A program made the position numbers and the translations under genes. A stretch of DNA of 64,000 nt from Chamaea fasciata (taxonomy: Eukaryota > Chordata > Aves > Passeriformes > Sylviidae). Each line of letters begins with the position of its first letter. The first letter of the stretch is position 1. Under the pieces are notes generated by a model. That model was not told where the DNA came from and ran no database searches. It worked only from the letters and a program-made list of their open reading frames with translations. Of the stretch, positions 43,101 through 55,100 are shown one piece after another. Location: positions 21,687,740-21,751,739 of the forward strand of contig JARCOQ010000012.1 of assembly GCA_029207755.1 (NCBI GenBank). The letters are read 5' to 3'.

Positions 43101-46100
43101 AAAGCCATCCAGCCTCCTGGCTCAGTGCAGGCCCTTGCAAAGGGCTTGAGGATTCTTTCCCTTGCTGTCCAATCCCTCACCACACTTCAGGCTTGGTGCA
43201 TCTCTGGCTCTACAAAGAGAAAAGTGTTCCTGGGAATAAAGCAAAAGATTTTTCTACCTATTTGCCTCCCCCCTGTTGGGGGTCAAGTTTGCAAAAAAAA
43301 AGAGAGAGCAACTGAAAGAGGCAGAAAACGAGGCACTACATCATGCCAGACACTTTCAGAAGTTTGGTTGTGGAAGGGAAAGACACGTTGAGTTTTCTTA
43401 CCAAAAGATGGCGCTGTCTGTACATTTTGATGTTGATGCCTCCTTCTCAGTGTATTGTTTTCACGGTATGGGAAAAGGTAAATGCGTAGATACGGTACTG
43501 CTGGAGCTGCGCTGACTGGGGCAGCAGCAGCTCTGTGGTGATTCACTACGCAGCTGCAATCACCCCACGTTGCTCTCAGGGCCAGGTCTGAATGAGCTTG
43601 GTGCTACTGACCAGAGGTGGACTGCTCTGTGTCCGTGGGATAACCCCAGGGTGACTCCAGTTATGAGGAGTTATGTGAGCTTCGCATGAAAACCCAAAGG
43701 CAGAACTTGTCCTGTTGTATTTTTTTGACTTCTGCCGTCCAGCAGCACAAAGCATCTTCTGCCTTTTCTGGGTGTTAATTGCGCCATTAGAAAATGACTC
43801 CCAAGAAGGGAAGATTTCACGTGTACTTGCATTTTGTTTTCTTGCTGCTGCAGGTGAAACTGATGAACAAAGGAGTTCTTGATGCTCCCTTCACCTATAT
43901 CCCTTCAAACACGGAAGTGGGCTGCTGCTTCAAGTTTGTACCCGAGGAGGGCCTCATTGCACCAGGTGGGATCCAGACTATTCAGATCTCCTTGGATGCC
44001 GCCGTGTTGGGGCGGTTTGAGGAACCATTCCAGTTCCGTGTGGCTGGATCTCCTACACCTGTGATCCTGACCATCGAGTAAGGACTCTGGGAGCTTACTC
44101 TGGGTGGGCACATCTGTAGCTGTCTCTGGGACATCCCCCACCTACCTCATTTTGGGGTCGGGCAGAGAAAAAAGATGTTTCCTGAGGTCTTAATCTCTGC
44201 TCTGATCCTGGCATTGCCTTAGTGTGGGGGTGCCTGCTGCCCTGTGTGGTACCCGGGAGCTGGAATGACTCCTCCCTGCAGGGATGTCCCTCTGCCTTGG
44301 GCCATGGCAGGCAGTGGCATGGATCAGCTTTGGGCAGTAGCAGTGTTTTTAAAAACTTCTGTTAATAATCCATCCCAAACGGGCAGCAGCAGCCTCCCCT
44401 CACTTCTCATGGCCATGCATGGAGGCAGGCTGTGCTCCGAGCTCCTGTGCAGAGTGCTCTGCTACCTCCTTTCCACAGCCAGGAAAAGGCTGATGTGGGA
44501 GACAGGGAACTGTGCAGCAGGAACTGTCCCAAGGACATGGGCTTCATCCCATAATCCTGGCCCTGCAGAAGGGAGAAGGGGTGATGATGGGGGAGGCAGA
44601 GCTCAGTCCTCAGGACCACAGCAGCATGAGGGCTTGTCCCTGCTAGCCTGAGGCGTGTGCTGGTAGGATAACGTAGTGTAAGCAGGAAAGCTGATGCTGG
44701 CTGCTCTGGAGCTTTGGAGCTAGGCTGCTGCTGTTGGGAGGCACTGGATCAGGGCAATAAAGAAATGAAAGCAATCTGCAGTTGATTATACCAATAAGAT
44801 AAGGGAGATGGATTAAAAAGAACATGAAACTTATTACTTAGCAGGAGAACAGTGTTGACTAGGTCTGCCCATAGTAGAGAAACAACTACACTGGCTTTGC
44901 TTTTGGAGAAAAAGTGCTGCTATTTTTATTTTGGAAATCAAGAGGGAACCTTTCACCATCAAATAATTGATTCTCCTCTGTCCCTCCCCCAAACTGGTCA
45001 TGCGTGGGATGTTATTCCATAAGCAGCTTTCTCCTTGAGCAAGAGAAGGTGTCTCTTGTTGAGATGTGTAGAGCGGAGCCAGGGGCAGTCCTGTGAACAC
45101 AGTAGAAGACACAGTTCACTGGTCCTTGACTTTTAACCAAAAGGCAGGGTGCGCATTAATTGGCGTCAACCATGAAATAAACTCGTGTTGGGCAGCTTCA
45201 AGTGCTGCCTTCAGTGGATGTTGGTGACTTTTAGTGCCTGTCTGCTGAGTTCAAGGCCAGGGGAGGAGGTGTGGTAGATTCAGGACACCCATGTTTGGTT
45301 GTTTAAGCTATTGCTCCTGGCTGTGCCAGCTGGTGCACTAGTGACAAGCTGGTCCTTTCCTCTAGGATTCATCTGTCTACTGTGTAGAACTGTTAATGCT
45401 CTTTTTGGAGGATGTTTGGGGCTCCCCTGGCTTCATGTCTCAAAACTCTGTCTGTAATGATTGTGTGGGTCAAAATCTCCTGAGAAAGCTCCTCCATGGG
45501 AAGACCAGTTACAGCCAAGTAGCAAAGCAGGGAACCTGTGGCTGGAAAGGCTGGTTACAGAAGTTTGTGGGGACACCTTTATGTCCATCCCATTACAGAT
45601 GGGGAAACTGAGGCACGGAGACACATCTGGGTAGGTGTTCAGGGTCCCCCATGGGACCACCGGCAACTTGGGGGCTTTTCCTGCCTGCCCTGCGTCCAAA
45701 GCCCCATCAGTGGCTGTGGGCTGCTGGCCTCTTGGCTTTAGCTGCCTCCTGTGCACATGGACACTGTGCTGAGCACATGGTGGTGTGTTGATTTGAAACC
45801 CACGATGCCCCTGACACCAGGTTTTGTGCCCCCAAGCCACGACAGCCGGAGGCTTTGCAATTCCCTTTAATGCAGCCATTTCCTCCTGTGTCCCTGTCAT
45901 AGCAGGGGGTGTGTCGTCGGGCCGACTTTACACTTCGACACCGATGAGCTCGACTTCGGTGACATCTCCTTTGGTGAGTGTTCCCTGCGCTGGGACACAG
46001 CGGGAGGGATCTGTGTGCTCCAAAATGGAGCACTTGAACGTAAAAGCATCCAGCACTGCTCATGTTCTGCCACAACAGCCTCTTCAGGGTGTGAACTGCA

Positions 46101-49100
46101 GGTGCCTCAGGTAGCATTTTGCCATTGTGGGATCAAATAGGAGCAAGTATTTTCTGGTGTCTCTGTCCTGGTTTAAAAGACAGATTCTGCCAAGGAAGGT
46201 GGCAATCTTCACGGAATGGAATGATGACCCTCCTCTCTCCAAATTACTATACCTTTGAAATTACAGGGCTTCCAGGCAAAAATATGGAAAAGGAATAGCA
46301 GTTCGTTACTAGAGTATATCCGGACAGCACAGACAACAACGCAATGCCAGAAGTTTCCAACCCACCGAGTCCTGTTTTCCCCTTTGGTGTGGTTATGATC
46401 ACAGGCTGGAGGAGCGGTGGGCTCTGGCAGGGCAGTGATTTCCCTCCCAGCCGGCACGGGCAGGGAGGGAAGGAGGAAATCGCTGCTTTTGCAAACTACG
46501 GGCAGCAGGAGATGTGGGCACTGGCAATCGGGAGCAGGCAGAAGCGGGGACGGCGGGCAGGTTCGATCACGGTGCTGAGCCCGGCGTCAAGCGCACGACG
46601 TCCCGCAGCAGCACGCTGCCGACCTTCCCGAGCCCCGGCGGAAGGACGGAAAGGTCTGCCCCCTGCAAACCTCGGCTCCGACTTCACAACCGCCCGCGGC
46701 ATCACGGCACAGCTCCCAAAGAGCCCCGGATGGAAAAGCCCACCCGCACAGCCGAGACCACCCCAAACCCCCTGTATTTCCCTTCCCAGACTGAGGCCAA
46801 AATTCACTACGAAACCTAAACTCATAACAATGAAGTTGTTGAACGTTTTAAGAAAACTAATTGCCTCTCCTGATCTGATTCTTCGCCACCCTGCATCACC
46901 ACTGAGGCACTTGTTAAGTTGCCTTTTGAATAAATGAAACAAGAAAGGCAACAGGTAGAAACGCATTCCTAAGGTCTCTTCAGCTGAAGGCAGCTGTTGT
47001 ATCTTTGCTTCTTTTTAACTGTTGTTGACTGTTGTCTGCATGTGGTGACCTCAGTCTCATTTGAGGTTTTGACATCTGTGTTTGTCCCTTTTGTGCTTCT
47101 CTTGCCTCCCTGCTGGAGTCCCTGCTGGAGCCGGCAGTGATTACTGTTGATGGGCACAGAGAAGCTCTGGGCTGCGCCTGCAGTTGTTTTTTTCCCCCAC
47201 CTGTGTTCAAATGACTCTTGGTGAGCAGGCCTGGGGAGAAGTCTCCTCCCCACAGAGCTGGCCAGCCAGTCCACTGCAGAGCGGGTTGTGGCTGGTGTCC
47301 GGGCTCTGCAGGACATCCCCACCATGCGTGGCACTATCTCTGGCTTTCCAATATGGAAAGCAAATCTCAGAGTTAAGGTGGGGTAAACCCTTGCAGGCAG
47401 CAATCACAGTGAGTAGTATGGGTGCGATGTCCCCGCTTGTTGGGTCAAGGCTCGGGTTTGCCTCCAGCTGAGTGGGCTCTGAGCTGTCACATGCCCAGTC
47501 TGTTTGGCCCAAACCAAAAGACGCCTTAAGAATTCTGCAGAGAGAAACTGCATTAGGGTGCTTTGCATCACGTTCTAGTTCCTGATTTCATCCTCACTTT
47601 CTTCTGCTGTAGCTTCTTCTCAATGGCGACTCACTCTTTATGTATCTTGAAAAGGGTAGGAGTGTTGGCAGACTTAACAGGGAATTTTACAGTTTGAATT
47701 TTCAGAGGAAATGCTTGGTCTGGGTGCACAGTCATCAGGGAGAAATAACTGGTGCTGGTTTGGGGCAGGTGAGGGAGCTTCTCCCCATCAGAAAGAGAGA
47801 AGCTTGCAGTGTTGAGCAGGGCTAAGAGCAGGCATTTTCAAGGCTACAGTCTGGAATCAGTGTTAAAGGGAACTAAGTGACGACTAATTCCTCTTGCAGC
47901 TTCTCAGTAATCTGTAGTTCAGATAATAAAGAGCTAAACTCCAATCACGCTTTCATGCTACCAGGGTATTCCCACCAGGAGTCACGACATAACTGGTGCC
48001 TAAATGGATATTTGTGTCCTTTTCCTAGGCTTTCCCTACACCAAGACCTGTCGCCTCACTAACACCTCCCGGGTGTCGGACGATGGCACTCAGCCTGCTG
48101 TTAGCAGCTTTGAGCAAATACTCAGCGACAGTGAGCCCTCCTGGAGGGAGGGAATTCATTTTTCTGTGAAGCCAAGGGAGTTTACACTGAACCCCAGCGA
48201 AAGGACCCTCCAATCCCAGGAACACCAGGATATCGAGGTATGGGAAGAGTCCAGCCACACACACTTCAGCAGCGGGTCTGAAGCTTCACGGGAGTGTGGG
48301 AGGGCTTTAGCTCTGATGCCAGCTCTGATCATCGTGTGAGCGAGGATCTGCACTGGCGTGGGGCCTCTGTGAGCTGGGTTACTCGGGACGTTCCTGAAGG
48401 AGCACTGATTTGTTTCCAAAATCACAAGCTGAAATCATGTCCCATATGGTCAAGTACTGAAGGCATTTTGGTGTTTTTGAGAGCAATGTCTTTGATTGCA
48501 AGTGGGCAGAGGACGGACGAGGACCAAAGGTGGCTGTTAGAGAGATGTCATTATATAAAGCAGTTTGCTTTTCTTCTTGGTCTCATTTCTCCTGTCCTGG
48601 GGAGTAGAATGATTTGTGTTCACTGCAGGGATCTCCAGTGAAGGCAAACAACTCTGCGGCCATGAACTGCCCAGCACCTGCTGGCCCACGCTTTGTCTTC
48701 AGCTTCCTGCTGTAAAGCTGAACTCATTCTGTTCAAGTCAGCAGATTTCCACTGCATTTATGTCATTGTAGTCAGATGAAAATTTGCCCCTTGATTTGAA
48801 TACAGTGCTGCACAGAGCTTTAGTCTAATGTTTTAATTTAGCTGACCTATGCCCTGATAGCAAGGTGTGCTTAACAAATCTGGTATTTGCCAGAAGGCTT
48901 TTGTCACTCTTAGAGACTGTGCTCTACACGTGGAGCGGCAGAAGAATTAAGGCAAAATCCTCCCTTTTCTTACCACAAAAACTGGAGGACATCACACGTG
49001 AGTCATGAGCTTTTGTAAAGAAGAATTTACTGCTCTTCTCTTCCACCAGGTGACCCTGTGTTCCAACACTGTGACGGAATACAACCGGAAATTGCTGGTG

Positions 49101-52100
49101 GACCTGGAGTGGTTTGGCAAGGGAGTGGCATCACTGATCATCAAGGCCAGGTACCAGCACTTCCCTGGCCTCCCCCAGCGCACTGCCTTGCACAGGACGT
49201 GCTGGCTGCAGCTCCCAAGGAGACGTGTTGTTTAATGACCTCATGTTCTGCCCAGCTGGACATGAGAACAGCAGTGCTTGAAAAGCAGCCTGTGGTGAAA
49301 AGCAGCCCTGCTGACAGCCCAGCGTGGTCCTGGGTCGTTTTCTAAAGGGACCAGGAATGATATCATTTATTGACCTGGTGCTTGAGGTGAAGCAAATTTC
49401 CCAAGGGCCTCCTCGCCTTCTTCCTGCAAGAGGTGGAGTTGTGCTGGGTTGCAACCAGCCCGCGTTGGCTTGGGGCACACCAAGCAGTCTGCTGAGGGTC
49501 AGGGTCTGGTTCTGTTAACGAGGGCACGTGACAGTGGGGAAGTGGCTCACAGCAAGAGAAGTGAGGGCAGGATCTTCAGAGGGGAAATCAGTCCTTGATG
49601 TGGCAGGTCAGCTCTACTTTTTCCCCTTCTCTCTGCTTCCTGTTTTGAGCTTTGATGTTCTCAGGCTTAAAGCAAAAGTTGTTCTTGCTCCAGCAGAATT
49701 CCATCCTGCTGTGCTGCTCTAGGTGTCAGTTTAATGACAAGAGGGATGCAGTTCCCTGGTGCTGTTCCCACTCCCAGGCAGAGCCATCTCGTCAGTGCCT
49801 GGGCTGCCATGTTTGAAAAGCAAGTGCCATTGGGGACAGTCAGTGTTTGGACCTGTGGAGTGAAGGACCAGGGGAGTTGTAGGAACTGGGAGGGAGTGAT
49901 CTCCCACTCTGTGGGGCAGGTGATGTCTCATGCCCTCCAAGGCTGGGGCAAACAGCTGAGTTCTCAGGCAGGGTAACAGCACCATGGGAGAGAAGGGAGT
50001 CCTTTTTACTGAGACACTAGAGTCGTGTGTTCCTGGAGCCTTACTGAGCACTGATCCCTGTTGGGAAGGCTCCCCCAGAGCTCATGGATCACTGGGACTG
50101 TTCCAGGAGTTCTTGCAAACCTTCTTGGGTGAAGGAGGGGCTGAGGCAGCTGTGGGACCAAGTGCTCTGCCTGGGGCACTTGGCAGCCTCTGGGTGCTGC
50201 CTCTCAGGTTTTGCCCCTCCTCGACAAGACATGTTTGAGTGGGAAGACTTTGAAGGCAATTTTTCACCGTAGGGCTGTTAAATGTGTATTTGACAGTGAC
50301 AAAGGTGTTGTGCTCCATTTCACAATCTTTGGGGGTAAACGTTCTCCATTCTCTCAGTATCTCTGATTCCCTTGGGGTCATCTCTTTGCCCAGATGTTTC
50401 GTTCCTGAGCTGCAAGTGTACCCCCAAAACCGGGGGATCCATGAGTGCGACCTGAAGGCGCCGTTCGTGAGGAAGTTCTTCATTTGGAATAACACCCACC
50501 TTCCTGGCTGCTACGGGCTTATTCCCCAGGTTTGGCATCGCATCCACCTCCTCCTCTCAAATATTACTGTGGAGATTATTAGGGGGGAAGAGGGTTTGGA
50601 TAAGACCTTGCCGGTTTCTATTCAGTCTTAAAGATCTGCTGAGAACAGGATCCTACCTGAATGTTAGCTTTAGGATGCAGTTTAATCTCTTGAGGAAAGG
50701 GCTTACGTTCTAGTCTTCAGGGTGTTTTCTTGTGGGAGATCTTCGAGGGTTGTGAAAAGCTGCTGCATCCACAGACACCAGTGCTTGTGCTGGCAGCCTC
50801 CTTGCAGAACCCCCTGAGAATGCTAAGCCTACAATTCTTGGATCTTGTTTGTGCCTTTTACCTTTGTCCTGGGGATTTTTAAAAATGTGTGTAAGTTGCT
50901 GTTGGGATGGATGTTGAGGAGTTTAAAGTTTCTTCAGAGGTCCCTCTGAAGCTGGATTTGATTCTGTCCCTTCTAGGAACCCGAGGAGGACTCTCCTGTG
51001 CTCTACTCCAGCCCCAGACCCTGTGGGATTCTCCAGCCTCGGAGCGCTGCAGAGATTCCAGTTACAGTTGAAATCCAAAGATTGGGCAAGCGTTGCACCA
51101 GTGTTTGTACCGGCGTGTTTGGGGATGCAAGAAACCCACTGGTGAGTGCAAGGGGAGGTGTGTGCCTTCGTGCAACTGGTCCTGGCAGGGTGGACAGTGT
51201 GCGGGGATTCTTCCGGGGAAAAGAGGCACAGGCTGCTGTGGAGAAGGACAGCAGGGGCAGGTGGCATAAACAGCTCGTGCCTTATAGGTGGCAATGTCAG
51301 TGTCTGACCCAGAAGGTAGTTCATCTAAGCTGGAATTGAGGATCATTTTAATGAATCTTTAAAATGCTCTTAACTTTGGAAACATCTTTTTTAAAATGTT
51401 ACCTCACAGCACAAAAGAGGATGTCAGAAGATTTCTGGGAACCTTGGGCTCTCTGTAAAAGAAAGGAAAGCTGGCATTTGAAGAGTAGTTGCAAGGATTT
51501 AAGCTTACATTAAAACATGGAAATGATGATGCCAAATTCCCTGGATGGCACCAAACATCTGAACCTGGGCCATTGTGGCACTGCATGTAAACCAGTCAAC
51601 AGGGAGGACAGGCAGTGCAGGCTGTGCCAGGGAGCCTGAAGTTTGACTGAGCACTTGCTTTCAACTATCAGATTGCTTACCTAAAGAGAAGAGTTTCTCC
51701 CCACCCGAAGAACCAGTTGTTTAACTGTCAGCCTGATCTTAACTAGAGATTTCTTGCAAAGCTTCTACCTTTGGACCAATAATTTGTAGTTTGAAAGTTT
51801 CTCTTTACTTAATCCTTTTCAATTTGGAGGTGAATACATAAGCTTTATTTTTTTCCCCCCAAAATCCCAGGAATTCAGCTGGAGAATGGTAGCTGTCCCT
51901 AAAGAAATAACTTGAGCTGGGTTGAGCTGTTTAAGCTTTTTTAGGTTTCCCTGTTTGGGTTTGATTTTTTTTTTTTACTCTTTCTTGCCTGCTTTCTGTA
52001 ACAGAGAACAGAACTACAGAGCCTTGGACGGCTGTCAGCAGTCTACATAAGTCCAAGGCTGATAGAGTTCGGCAGGATCCCAGTGCTAAGGCCTAATTCA

Positions 52101-55100
52101 CAAGCTTTTGGCCTCTTCAACGAAGGTCTCGTCGATTTAGACTTCAGGCTAGAGATTGTAAGTATCTGTGGGGCCGTTTTCCAGGGAAATTGACTGGTTG
52201 ACATTACAAGCTGCCATGACGTGGTTTTTATATGCATCGGCCTGTGTGAGAGGAAGCAAGATATTCCAAGATTCCATCTGGGTGAGGCAAAAGGAACCTG
52301 GCTCTGGAGTGGTTTTAGCTGGGGCACTCCTCAGTGAAATCAGGTGCAGAGATGTTGGAGCAGAAATTCGTCTGGATTGTGTTGACGAGTTCTCCCATAA
52401 TTTTATGGAAGGTCTTTAGCTGTGTGTGTCACGGTTTTTGAGCTCTGAGATCAAGAGAAACCTGTGGTCCTTTGCTCCTCGGAGAGCATGGGTTTCCCTG
52501 TGCTTTCCCTGTGCCATCTACATTTGCTTTGTGCCAAACTGCTGTTCATGGTAGAGAAGAGGGTGTGAGGTCTGTCCTCAGACTGCTGGTGGGGAGACAA
52601 TTTTCACACCTGCTGTGGGTCAGGCCAGTTGGGCTGTCCACACAAAGACATGTGTGGGGGTTGTGCACCCCCCCAGCCTGTGGTCTCTGTGCCTTTGAAG
52701 AGCATCTTTGGGGACCGGCTGCAGAGAATGGCTGTTTAATATGTGAAGGCTGCATAGGGCAGAGGAGCTGGGGCTGCTCCCCTGGCAGGGAGAGCAGGGC
52801 TGCTGCAGCCAGGAAGGGCTTGTAGGCTGGGCCTGGGGCTGGGTGGGATGTCTGCTGGAGGGGGAGATCTCTGAGGGGCTTGAGGTCTGTTCTTCTCCAT
52901 GCTGGGTGTGTTGAACTTGGAGCTGGTTAAAACCTGATCCTGTGGACTTGTTTGTGTCTGTGGATAAAGCATCAGGCCATGTGGGAAAGTCCAGCCACAG
53001 CCTCCTGAGCCAAGGAGGAGGGGCATGATTTTTCCTCTTGCTGCTTTTCCTGCAGTTTGGGGGATAAATGTAACCTTAAAGTGAGGGATTTTTCCAGGAC
53101 AGCTTTCTCGAACTACACAATGAAATTCTGCCTTCCACCTCTTCAGGGAGCAATGCACCTTGGCTGGGTGGGCCTGGTGTGTAAAGGATGGGCTTCACGT
53201 GCTCATTCCAGGGCTGGACCTGCAGAGCTGTGTCTGTACAGCTGTGCTGGTGCGGGGCCTTTCCTCCCTCCTTTGGGCAGCTTCCAGCTCTCTTGGCCAA
53301 TCTGTGAAGCCCATGAGAAACCAGAGGACACGAGTTCTTAGGAAGAGTGGGCCATGCCCACTGAGCACATGTCATCCAGTTTTCCCTCTGCTTCCTTCTT
53401 TCCTGCTCTGCCATAACCATTTAGAGGTGACTTTTCCAAAGCAGAAGGCCCTGGGGCACCTCTCTACAGCGGATGATCAGTGGGAAGTGAGGGCCTCGGT
53501 CCTTTAGGGGACGTTGAAAAGCATTGAGGGCCTCTTGGGAAAGGATAGTTTGGTGTTGGGGTTTTGCTCAACTGGTTTTGCGGAGATATTCTTCAGGCTC
53601 TCAGCAGTGTCCTCCAGCTGTGTGGTTTCTGGAGTGGGATTTGAGCCGTCATGACTTCCTCTGGCCCTGAGCCTTTGTGAGAAGCCAGGAGAGAGAAAGC
53701 AGCTTTCCTTGGCACACACTCCAGAGAAGGACTGGGGAAGGAACACTCTCCTGAGGATAAGCGTCCCTTGGGTTGGGCAAAACTGGGTTAATTAGGTGAG
53801 AGTCTGTTAAAGGAGGGGAAAATACAGGTTGTGTAAGCTCTGCTGTTCCCCAATACTGCAGCTTAAATTTAGGGAAATTAGGCCTTTAGGATTTTTATCC
53901 TCCCCTCTTTAGTCTTCTCCTTTTCTTACACCCCATAAGAGACCAGGGTGTATGGTTTCCATCCTAAATGCACATTATGCGTGTCTTACAGGCTTGTAAA
54001 CCTCACTGCTATGTTATTGAACCCAGGGAAGGAGTGATCCCCGCCAGGGGTGATGTTCATGTGACTGTCACAGCAACCCTGGATGACACTGGGGTTTTTG
54101 CTGATGCTCTCCAGCTGTTCATTGGGAACAGACTTTGGACCACCTCCACCCTCCTGGCTTTTGGCACTGGCACCACAATTGTCACAGACAAACCACTTGC
54201 CCCGGAGCTCAACTTGGGATACCAATTCAGGTAGGAGATCTCCCACTCCCACCTCTCCTTCTGTCTCAACAAGGAGCAGTTTTGCTGTAGTCCTTCAGGC
54301 ACGATCTTCTTCAGTGTTCAAAGACCCTGACTCCTTCCCTGAAGGCAGAGATACCTTTAGAGACATGTGATGGCCAGTTGAGCGTTGCTAGGTACCCTCA
54401 AAAACCACTGAAAGAGAAACCAGTTGCTCAATTGCCACTGAATTGCCTTCAGTTCTAACACATCTATGTCCTCACTTGGTCAAGTAATGGTCTCGCAGGC
54501 TCCCCCAGAACAAAAGGTTCCCAAAATGGCGCCTGGATGAGGCGGGCCCTCCGTGTGGCTGCGGGACCAAGGGAAGATGGCATCGCACCCTTCCCTTCCA
54601 AAATGGCACCTGCCAGGCAAGCAGGGGCCCTGGGAACAAAGAGACGGGAGGGTGACAATCCCCCTGGGAAGGCAGGAGCCCGCAGAGCAGTTCCAGAGGC
54701 AGATGGAAACTTGCTGGTTTGTGTGGGGCCTGCAGTGCCGCTGCCAACGCTTCCTCACGCTGCTCGTGGGCTCTGCTGCTGCCCTGCCTGCCCAGGACTG
54801 ATGCTTGTGCGGGAGGCCAGAATGTTAGGGTGCCCTCTCAGGTGCATCACCTCTGGGTTTGACCGGCAGCCTCAGGATGGCCTAAAATATTAGCGAGGCA
54901 GCATGATCAGAGGTGTTTGAAAAGCAAAACTGTTTTAATTAAGGTGAAAATAAGAAGCCATGCAGAAAAAAGAGAAAAAGCTGTGCCGAGTGCAAGGAGG
55001 ACCTTTGCACTTGCTACAACACCCCAGAAATGCCCTGAGGATCTTCCTCTATTCTCTTAAGCATGTAACAATCCAGGCCGGATTCTTGGCATCCTGCCCA

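Larger units (their letters stand above)
26750..53403 (+). repeat. Tandem segmental duplication, second copy
   Basis: This copy is 26,654 bp. Exons and introns are in the same order and orientation as in the first copy. Introns not listed separately in this copy (for example 27577-29248, 33056-36424, 38054-39766, 42678-43853, 45974-48028, 49151-50393, 52158-53991) have the same content as the matching introns of the first copy. Its left 11.3 kb is almost identical to the first copy; the rest carries a difference every few hundred bases. Confidence 0.97.
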
